64,000 bases of DNA from Porpolomopsis calyptriformis (taxonomy: Eukaryota > Basidiomycota > Agaricomycetes > Agaricales > Hygrophoraceae), in contig OX621170.1 in NCBI GenBank assembly GCA_951640195.1, positions 62,001-126,000 on the forward strand, in the 5' to 3' direction. Shown here in pieces: positions 55,617-64,000 of the stretch (position 1 is the first letter of the stretch; every line of letters starts with the position of its first letter). The notes beneath the pieces are model-generated. The model was not told where the DNA came from, made no database searches, and saw only the letters and a program-made list of their open reading frames with translations. Position numbers and translations under genes: made by a program.

Positions 55617-58100
55617 ATGACCGGAACCATCGGAACCCTTACTGTCTCGACTTTGAATGCCTACTCGGCTGGCAGGGACATGATTAACTACCACTTGCCT
55701 TCTGATTCTGATCCATGTAAGTTGGTCCCGAACCCCCCCCGTCTTAATCATCTGCGCTGATGCTTCCTCAAGATCGAGAGTGTCGCGATATCACCCAGTG
55801 GTTGTCCAAACTCAACTTCTCCGCCACCCAGAACGATTTTTTTGACAGGAGTGAAAAGGGTACTGGAAATTGGCTGCTCGAATCTGAAACATTTCGGAAC
55901 TGGCGGGATGGCATCCCACAGACGTTATGGTGTCCTGGAAATCGTAAGAGTCCATCTGCATCGATGACATCGATCTCATCAGTTGAACAGCTGGTGCCGG
56001 AAAGACTTTTCTTGCGTAATAGTATTATCTGAATCACTCATCGATCAAGGCTGATCAGCTATTCACCAGGTCTATTGTCATAAACCATCTGCAGACGTTC
56101 TTCAAGGATGGGAATGTTGGCGTCATATGCATCTATTGCAATTATAAGGAACAGACGATGCAGACTGCCAAGAACCTTATCGCAAGTCTACTCAAGCAAC
56201 TGTTACAAGACAGTCGGGCGATATCTGACCATATCAAACTCTTCTATCAATCCCATCAAAAGAAGACCACTGCCCCCACCCTGCATGAGGTTACCACTGC
56301 TTTGGAGACCGAAATCAAGACGTACGAAAATGTATTCATTGTCGTCGACGGCTTGGACGAATGCTCTGAAAATGATGAATCACGGATGGACCTTCTGAGC
56401 TCCCTTCGATCATTGACTGGACCTGTTAACATTATGGTCACCTCGCGACACGTACCCTCGATCGAACAACATTTTCATGAAGCGTTGCGTATCGATATTC
56501 GCGCGACTGATGAGGATGTGACCAAGTTCATTCAAAGCCAACTCGTCAAGTACCCTCATCTGATTAAACTGCAAGAGACTATCATAACAAAGATTGTTGA
56601 GAACGTGAAAGGCATGTAAGTATATGTTACCCGAAAGCTAGTATTGTTCTGACACCATACCAAGGTTTTTGGTAGCACGCCTGCACATGAACATGCTGAC
56701 GCAACAGAAGTCCATCAAAGGAGTTAAGAAAGCTCTCGATCAATTACCAAGTGCCATGGACGCTATTTACGATCAAGCTATGGATCGAATCGAGGCACAA
56801 TCGGAGGACGATAGAGAACTAGGAAAGCGGGTTCTTTCATGGATTACTTATGCTCGTCGACCCCTGACTGTCGAAGAGCTGCAGCATGCTTTTGCTGTCT
56901 CACCCGATATGACCACAATGGATTCTGATGATCTCATTTTCGATTCGCAACTCACTTCAGTCTGCGCTGGATTGGTTGTCGTTGATGGTCAACAGACCAT
57001 TCGCCTTGCTCGTGAGTGGATCACACATTGCTTGAATCATATATTTAGTGTGTTATACAGACTATACAACCCAACAGTATTTCGAAAATCAGCGTGAATC
57101 CCGATTTCCGAATGCTGAGGTTGATATTGCGGCGACATGCCTCAGATACCTTTCGCTTGATGTGTTTGCGCGTGGCTACTACGAGAGCAAGGCCGAGGTC
57201 GAATCCCTTTTAGCAAACAACCCATTCCTTCATTATGCTGCCATGCACTGGGGTCATCATGCACGTCCGCACCAAGAGATTCTCAGAGACTTAATCGTGG
57301 ATTTTCTTCACGATGATTCAACATTCGCATGCGCCATCCAGGTTATGATGGCATCTAGATCATTTTCGCTCTGGTGGTTTGGATATATTACCAGGAATTT
57401 TTCTGGAGTCCATTTTGCTGCTCTCGTCGACTTGGACCAGATTGTCCATTATCAGCTTGAGAATGGTGCAAATCCAAATTTAACTGATAACCATGGTCGA
57501 ACACCTCTCTCTGTTGCAGCTAGCGAGGGCTGCAAGGATGCAGTGATGATTTTGGTTGCATGTGATGGTGTTGTCACCGATTCGAAGGACTTACTGGCTC
57601 GAACACCACTTTCATATGCAGCTGAGCATGGGCGCGACAGTGTCGTGGAGCTACTGGTTGCACGTCATGATGTTGAACCAGATTCGAAGGGTTTGATTGG
57701 TCGAACCCCACTTTCACATGCGGCTGGTCAAGGGCACGAGGGTGTGGTGAGGTTGCTTGATGCCCGTGGCGTTGACACTGATTCGAAGGACTTCCGGGCT
57801 CGAACACCACTTTCATACGCTGCTGAGGAAGGACGTGAGGGTGTCGTGAAGTTGCTCATTGCGCGTGGTGTTGACACTGATTCAAAGGACTCACGGGTTC
57901 GAACACCACTTTCATACGCTGCTGAGGAAGGACACGAGGGTGTCGTGAAGTTGCTCATTGCGCGTGGTGTTGACGCCGATTTGAAGGACACATTTGGTCA
58001 AACACCACTTTCATACGCTGCTGAGGAAGAACATGAGGGAATTGTCAAGCTGCTGACTGAGAGAATAAGGATCGAGGCAGAAACTTCCATCCCTCAATGA
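55617..58100 (+). CDS. NLR9: NACHT-ankyrin NLR, class B
   Basis: Exons 55617..55716, 55773..55943, 55991..56015, 56070..56615, 56665..57011 and 57049..58100 assemble to 746 aa. Exon 1 has the class B sequence with a few changes (TVSTLNAYSAGRDMINYHL). Exon 4 is nearly identical to that of NLR6 over the Walker B-sensor region (DESRMDLLSSLRSLTG, TSRHVPSIEQ), suggesting gene conversion. There are six full ankyrin units; the last one is altered (EEEHEGIVKLL) and the tail is IRIEAETSIPQ. It is the last NLR on the right. Confidence 0.92.
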
Positions 58101-58189
58101 ATGTGTAGAAGGTACCACAGCAAAGAGACTCCATGCCGACTTCGACATTACCCTCATGATGTCAACTATCTCGTCTCTCCAATCATCTA

Positions 58190-58470
58190 TCCATCCTCTG
58201 TTTCATCCTTGAAGCCAATCTCACTGCTTTCTACACTCCCACTTGGCTCATAAACAACACTCTACGTGGTTCAGGTCATTGCGCCCTGTCGCTTTCCTCA
58301 CACATACACCCTCACTGTTTCGCCCACCTCGCTCGCCTTCCCCCCAATCCCCAAGAGTTGGGTTACTTGGCCGTCACGCATTTTCCTTCTTTGTCGACCC
58401 TCAGATTCATTGCTCTGACATTCCCACTCTTGGGTATCTCTATGTCGTCTTCTAATGCAAGTTTTATATG
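58190..58470 (+). pseudogene. BTG-domain remnant behind NLR9
   Basis: Very similar to the remnant behind NLR7, including the antisense chimeric frame at 58363-58659. Confidence 0.62.
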
Positions 58471-58609
58471 ATGAACTTGGTCACCCGTTTGGACTTTCCC
58501 ATCGCTGAAAGTAATACTTTCGAGATCGCATATTTCTGCTCCCGACCGCCTCAGTGGCGAAAGGCTAACAACATGGTCGTAAGGATATCCAACTAAGGCT
58601 ACAAATACA

Positions 58610-58915
58610 AAAAAGGACCGACCAAACGAGAACTCTGTGATGGCATGGGAAAGATTCATTACTGTATGCGGTGTCAGCTAGAACCTTGCGCTCGTCCGTT
58701 CAACTCAATGCTATGATCCGCATGTTCTGGACCCACATATCCGTGGCCTCCGGTAGTAGTATGCAGGTTGGCTACACACAACAGAGTTGTCAGACCGTGC
58801 CTCTTTGATAGGAAGAGTAGGGAACGTACCAGTCACCTTTTTAACCACCAAGGACCCAGATATTCGGCATGCCCGTCCATGAGGTCGATGTCTATATCTG
58901 AGACGAAACATGCTT
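58610..58915 (-). pseudogene. Erv41 fragment, copy 5
   Basis: Same content and breakpoints as copy 4 (49440-49740), so both came with one duplication unit. Confidence 0.65.
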
Positions 58916-59103
58916 CCTGTCCATTGCGTGAAGGTAGAGAACAGACCGCTGGAGCGACGAGATTAGGCGACGACTTGGCTGGCGGAGAGCGCAGCGGAAT
59001 GGGCTCTGATGGAGGCATATGTAAAACCTCAGAGGGATGAGACCATTGCACGTACTGGAGCGCTTTCGTCTGGCCTATGTCAAAGAATGCCTACTAGATA
59101 AGG

Positions 59104-59859
59104 ATGAGTGTCCGTGGAATTCGAGAAAGGGTGATCTCCCTCTCCAACAACACACTCCCTCCCCGCCCGATCTACGCAGCCTGCCTGGCCGCCAACATCG
59201 AATGGTCCGACTGGTTCGATCGACTCGGTGGTCGCGAGTTTGACTTCTTCGTCGATCCCGGTTGCGTCTCCGTCCGCTACGGAAAGAAGGGCGCTGCCCC
59301 GTTCATCACCGTCTGGTCAGACGAACTTGGCTTCGTACCCCCCGCCGACATCTATCCCTCCCCTCGTGCTCCCAAGAAGAAGACCGTCGCGCAATTGATC
59401 TTGGAACAAGACACGGAGGAAGACGACGAACTCTTCGCCATGCTGGCAGACGAAATCGCCGTCTTCTCTTCCGTCTCTTCTTCTTCTTCATGGAGAGTCT
59501 GCCCGATCTCGGCTAGAGCTGTTTCTCCCCTCTCGGATATATCCTCCTCCTCTTCCAGCTCAAGCTCGTGCGGTTCCCCCGAGTCCTATTCCCCGCCTCA
59601 TCCCATTACCCAGTCCGCGCCATTCAAGATGTCGCGCAGGGAACAAGCACGACGCGCTCGTGTGTTTGTCGACTCGTCCAAGACAGACGTGACCCCATAC
59701 GATGGCGGGAAGACGACGGTGCTCACTGGCGGCGTCATGCTTGGCGGCGGCCGTTCCAACCCACTTACGACCGGAAGATCAAGCCAGACCCCAACCCGAA
59801 CCCATATACGCAGGATGACCCCGGATGATAACGACAATTGGCGCGCTATCCGCCTCTAG
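59104..59859 (+). CDS. BTG copy 6, open but lacking helix 1
   Basis: Continuous 251-codon frame: foreign start 'MSVRGIRERVI' fused to SLSNNTLPPRPIYAACLA, then 'FDFFVDPGCVSVRYGKKG', the acidic block, the Ser run and the full tail TPDDNDNWRAIRL. The first about 55 residues of the BTG domain are missing, so the fold is probably incomplete. It is the only copy other than 39314 with an uninterrupted C-terminal half. No NLR follows it: the array ends 370 bp downstream. Confidence 0.6.
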   Translation: MSVRGIRERVISLSNNTLPPRPIYAACLAANIEWSDWFDRLGGREFDFFVDPGCVSVRYGKKGAAPFITVWSDELGFVPPADIYPSPRAPKKKTVAQLILEQDTEEDDELFAMLADEIAVFSSVSSSSSWRVCPISARAVSPLSDISSSSSSSSSCGSPESYSPPHPITQSAPFKMSRREQARRARVFVDSSKTDVTPYDGGKTTVLTGGVMLGGGRSNPLTTGRSSQTPTRTHIRRMTPDDNDNWRAIRL

Positions 59860-60228
59860 TCCCCCCCCTTGTTTCGAATTTCGAATTTCGATTCGTGTAA
59901 CGACTGTTTCTCTCGACGACCGCGACGACGACGACGACGACGAGTATACACACAATTCTCCTCTCTTCTCATGGACATAACAAAAAAATTCAGAAAAACA
60001 TGGCGCCGGTTCTCGCTCGCTCCATTCTCATCATCGTACATATCTACCCTACTCATCATCATCTTAGACCTTTTCATCTTAATAGATAAATTGTAGCAAT
60101 TCACTCTCCCAAGCGGACATTCTCTTTTCTTTCTTCCCTGTTTCATTAGTGCCCTCGGTGTACAATCAATGGTTGATTTTTTTGGTTACACAATCAACTC
60201 GTCAAGATAGTCGACTGAGTTTCATCCC

Positions 60229-60625
60229 CAGTGAAAAGTCCGTCGGCTGAGAAAGGCTGCGTACGGCTGATATCGAGTCCGTCGATTACAGCAGATCTCG
60301 GCCGTCTTTTTACACCACAGCAGATTTGTAGTGATTGAGAAATGTCAATATAGGCTGAGATCGACCCGATGTTCTAAGCGCATTTTTGGCTCGATGGCAG
60401 CCGACGACAGCTAGTATACTGGCTGTATTCTCGCAGGTATTTTACAGAATGCAGGTATTGACTCTAAAATGCTGGTATCGATTGGTATTGTACAAAATGC
60501 TGGTATCTGCTGACCTCTGCTGTTGCTCCCCCGCTCCCCCACTCCCCCGCTCCCCCGCTCCCCTGCTCCACATCTATTGTCCATCCTCCCTCCCTCCATC
60601 CCCACACCCGATCCAACAACCCTGA
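60229..60625. mobile_element. Possible end of a DNA transposon at the right array boundary
   Basis: Homology to class A leaders stops at about 60227, and 'CAGTGAAAAGTCCGTCGGC' begins, followed by repeated GGCTG(A) motifs resembling subterminal transposon repeats and a CT-rich tandem (CCCCCGCTC)n near 60530-60560. I found no matching inverted end or target duplication, so this is tentative. Confidence 0.35.
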
Positions 60626-62886
60626 GTGAAAATTGCGATATGGAGACGGTGACGCAATAACTTCATCGCTGGCAGGGAAATGGAGGAGTTAGTTGATGAT
60701 ATGGCAAATAAGGATAATAGACGTACATTATCTAGGTCCTGCTTTCTTGTGCGACTTGCGCTATTCATAGGGTGAGATTCGGGTGATGAATTGATAGAGA
60801 AATAGACGTACCAGACTTTTCTCTTCATCTTTGAATGGCTGCCGATGCTACATCATCATACTGAACATGAAGAAGTTGATATCAATCATACCTGTAATTG
60901 GTTTCCAGAAAGTGTCTTGAAGTACGCGTCGAATTGTGCTTTTGTCCCATTCATGTTGTTCAACTTCCATTGATGGGCACATAGAGCCCTGAGAAGGATG
61001 TGAGTGAGCGTATACAAGTACTCTGATTGACTTACCGTGCCGTGTTACTGGTTGGTGGTTCGAAGGGTTTTTCAGAGGCTAGAGTGGTTGGAAGTTTCTT
61101 CTTTGGTTTTAGGGTTATAGTCAATGAGCGAGCGGCCGAATTTGCAGTAACAAGTGAAGGCGAATTTGATATTGTTGCATCTGTTGAGAGTGACGGTGGA
61201 GCCGATAGAGTTGAAGCTGCAGTAGAGGGAAGGGAGGTCTCTGCCGATGATTAAGGTAGTATCCCCATGGAGCTATCAAAACAAACGCACCTGTATCAGT
61301 GGGATTGACGGTAGGCACAGTACTAGTCATAGTCAATCTTGATGCAGCTGTTGCCAACATGTCGAGGCCTGTGGGTGCATCGGATGCCTTATCTGTTGCC
61401 AACATATCGAGGCCTATGGGTGCATCGGATGCCTTATCTGTTGCAATGCTGGTGGACAGGTTCAGTAAACTTGATGGAAGACGAGGCAATGATGAGCTGG
61501 GCGAAGCTGTATATCCAATTGAAGTATTTGTGATTCGAATGAAGATTGTCATCTGAGCACTCACATGCAATGGGATGCCCAACTGTACTGGATTCAATTG
61601 GCGTTTGCGTGGTTTCTGTACCTATGGTGAGCAATGGGATATTAATTTTCACCATCATTCTAGTTTTATTTGATTCATGAGTTTCATGTATTAATCGTAT
61701 CCATAATAGCACTTACAATGGGTTTGCAGGCTTAACGATACCAATCCAAACAAAAAGGGATGAGTGAATCGTATTCTCAGAGGTGATTGAACATACCAAG
61801 ATCGTTTTGATGGGGTCTAGTGGTGGACTTGGTTCTTGTACAGTTGACGGCAAGTCGAGATCCTGGATGTAGTCGACATTCTCATCATTTAGTCGGTGGC
61901 TGGTTTTCTGCTTCTTGAATGTTATTGCATCGTCTTCATGCTTGCGTTTTGGTGCAGAAGCTGTTGAAGGAATTACAATATTCATAATGCAAATAAGTTA
62001 AAACTTGCCTTTATCTTTGCCTCGCTTCATTTTGATTTCCCAATTTCGAAGCCACAAAGGGTAGTTGAGGATCCAGACTTGGTCAGCTTTCCAATGGTTA
62101 GAACACAGTTGAAGGATGGGGAATTCTCATTCCATTTGGTCTCAATAGTGTGTGAGGTATTGGATATCGACAACTTTGTAGCCCATCGGTGGATCTCCAG
62201 AAGTAGCAAATAGGTTCCAAATGAGGTGAGCATGCGAGTAGAGGGTATGACGTGCTTCATGATTAATTGGAACGCCTTGTATATCTTCTAAGTAATCAGT
62301 CAACTTGATCTTTGTATCGTCATCATTTAAACCTGTAAGTTGGTCTTCTCGGTGACTCCATGATCTCTTTGTCCACCATTGAACATTTGGATGGTCTGAT
62401 TGATTGAGGACGGGAAGTGGTGGAGTTGGTGGAGTCGCAGGTAAGGTTGCTCGGAATAAAGCCTTCGACGTATTACTTGCTTTGATGGATAATTCAGATG
62501 GATCACTAGAGGTATTAGCTTGTGCTACAACTTGTATAAGTTGCCGATACGACTCTCTGTAAAATCAGAATCAGAAATCAGATTATAGTAGGTAAATTTA
62601 CGTGCTCTAAAGTCGAAAACTTTGCTTGGATGACTTCATTTTGCTTGGTGATAGAAGCAACACATTGAAGTAGCTTAGCATATGAAGGATTTTGAGAAGC
62701 GACAAGATGTTCATGGGATGCTGTTGATAAAGCATGCAAATTTGACCTCAGCTCTAGAGGTGTCCAAGCTGGTTCAAGTGGGCTGGGTAGGTGACTTTGG
62801 GATGGCGTAATTGAGAAATTTGAGTCAATCTGAGAGGGTGTGCTGGAAGTGTATGAGGTAAAGGGGAAAAAGGATGGAAACGACAT
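60626..62886 (-). CDS. Hypothetical multi-exon gene, structure unresolved
   Basis: Pieces on the minus strand read, from the likely ATG at 62886: 'MSFPSFFPFTSYTSSTPS', a helical 'ASHEHLVASQNPSYAKLLQC' region, 'NVQWWTKRSWSHREDQ', 'YKVVDIQYLTHY', 'WKADQVW' with 'LWLRNW', a basic 'APKRKHEDDAITFKKQ' and later 'NNMNGTKAQFDAYFKTL'. The general layout resembles a basidiomycete protein type of unknown function often found near transposons. Exon 1 and 2 do not join in frame with the obvious splice sites, so it may be decayed. A 45-bp coding duplication lies at 61350-61439. Confidence 0.45.
61350..61439. repeat. Two tandem 45-bp units
   Basis: Copies 61350-61394 and 61395-61439 differ at two positions; each encodes a 15-residue unit ATDKASDAP.GLDML on the minus strand. 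Confidence 0.9.
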
Positions 62887-63015
62887 GGAATGTGATATGA
62901 TAGTCGTGAAATAATGATGTCACTTGTTTTGATTTAATTATAAATGGCTTTACACGCATCTAAGTCTATGTCTGCATTGTCTATTGATTAGTTTGAATGA
63001 GATACATGGAGTACC
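62887..63015. other. Short spacer before the Plavaka remnant
   Basis: No gene seen. Confidence 0.5.
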
Positions 63016-64000
63016 CTAATAATCATCTGAATCCAATGTCACTTGAGCATCAAGCTCAGCAACATCAAGTCCCAAATCTTCATGAACAAAAAAAGAGTCA
63101 GGATGAGACGTATGAGGGAAAGGCACCATCGAGACAACAGATCGAATATTTTTAACGTTGATAACAAGAAGGTTGTCATCTCTGCCATATCTGCAGACCC
63201 AGAGCGTATTCTGGGATTTGTTTTGAAGTTCGACATCAGGCATACTGAAGAGGTTGACCAGAGCTAGGATTTGGCGTATCCCATTTGCAGCGAAGGCAAA
63301 GTAAAACTTCACCTCTGCAAACCTCAAGATATTTCCGACTGTAAGCTACCACAGGAATATTGTTAGCAAGAAGATGAGTATGAGAATAAAGAATAAGATT
63401 ACTGTTACATTTCACGCTCTCCGTGGTGTCCTCTTCTGATTCTCTTCAACCCAAGATGATTGTGCAACTTGACCATTTGGCAAACGAAGGCATGCCCACT
63501 TAGTTACTGTGCCATCCCACCAGTGCGCGTGGTCTCCATCCAGTGTGTGCAAGTATGCACATATTGCCTTCCCTTCTAGTTCTTGTACCTTGCATGAAAT
63601 CGTATCTTTCTTTCGCAGAAGTACATACCCATCCCCTATATCAATAGCACCATGTGGAAACGTAGGGTTGTCATCTTCAAGATCGGGAATCATTGCTTTG
63701 AGGGCATTAACTTGAGATCGGAGGAGTCCACACTGAGCCAGGTTTGCATATGGATTTGAGGGTTGTCGAATTTCGAGACCAAGATTCCCAATTGTTCGTT
63801 CCATTACCCATTGTGCTAGTAGAGCTATTGGTCCAACACGAATCACTTCTGGTGCGAGATGAGTGAGAGCATGGACACTCTACCGAACAAAATGGAGTCG
63901 ATCGGCACGTTGTTGGCAATAAAGACACTCAAATTCAACAACAAACTCGAGGAGCGACTTATGGGCAATGAGTAGATCAGATTGGGTGATATTACGCTGG
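63016..64000 (-). mobile_element. Plavaka-type transposase, decayed 3' part (runs off the right edge)
   Basis: On the minus strand the reading is 'LLEFVVEFECLYCQQRAD', LHFVR, an in-frame stop (complement 63880..63882), then 'HLAPEVIRVGPIALLAQW', 'MERTIGNLGLEIRQPSNPY', 'LRSQVNALKAMIPDL', 'RLPNGQVAQSSWVE', and after an intron 'RFAEVKFYFAFAANG' to 'GLDVAELDAQVTLDSDDY'. I recognise these as C-terminal blocks of the Plavaka (CACTA-related) transposases common in Agaricomycetes. The stop and a one-base frame offset before the last intron show decay. The 5' part lies outside the window. Confidence 0.75.

Noticed and set aside
60229..60625. Complete transposon with matching inverted ends
   Set aside because: The similar string near 60622 (CTGAGTGAAAA) is in the same orientation, not inverted, and I found no target duplication.
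1..64000. Bacterial or mitochondrial origin, rRNA/tRNA genes
   Set aside because: Spliceosomal introns and fungal protein families throughout; no tRNA cloverleaf or rRNA segment noticed by eye.

Overview
The window is nuclear DNA of a filamentous basidiomycete, most likely an Agaricomycete (genus not assignable by eye). The evidence is dense genes with 45-60 bp introns, Plavaka- and hAT-type transposon remains, and NACHT-ankyrin genes of the mushroom-forming-fungus type. No RNA gene or CRISPR array was seen.

Left flank (1-14030), ordinary genes: the 5' part of a MUB1/SamB-like MYND protein gene (-), a C2H2 + Zn2Cys6 transcription factor (-) that shares a 124-bp promoter with a low-complexity protein gene (+), a coiled-coil/proline-rich protein (+), a frameshifted MYND pseudogene (+), prephenate dehydratase (-) and a single-pass membrane protein (-).

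Core (14031-60228), the exciting part: a tandem and inverted array of nine six-exon NACHT-ankyrin NLR genes (five on -, then four on +). Every one of the nine can be assembled in frame with identical exon phases, and each carries its P-loop on a 25-nt microexon. The NLRs are interleaved with copies and fragments of three unrelated genes: a BTG/TOB (anti-proliferative) domain protein, a MINDY-family deubiquitinase, and the C-terminal half of an Erv41-like ER-Golgi vesicle protein. NLRs with one class of first exon (A) lie downstream of a BTG gene in the same direction. NLRs with the other class (B) lie head-to-head with a MINDY gene. Only one BTG copy and one MINDY copy, adjacent at the hinge of the inversion (37.9-40.2 kb), look complete. 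All other passenger copies are truncated or frameshifted, while all nine NLRs stay open. Exon combinations, repeat-number variation and near-identical ankyrin repeats indicate continuing recombination. A MULE/KDZ-like MITE-type element (25530-26403) sits in one BTG copy, and a deleted hAT element (32336-33107) sits 47 bp upstream of one NLR start.

Right flank (60229-64000): the array breaks off exactly where a tenth NLR should begin, at a transposon-end-like sequence. After it come a poorly resolved multi-exon gene (-) and the 3' part of a decayed Plavaka-type transposase (-) that runs off the window.

My reading is that this is a fast-evolving innate-recognition (allorecognition/immunity-type) locus with a possible BTG/MINDY partner pair. 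The function is inferred from family knowledge. The gene structures were read directly from the sequence.
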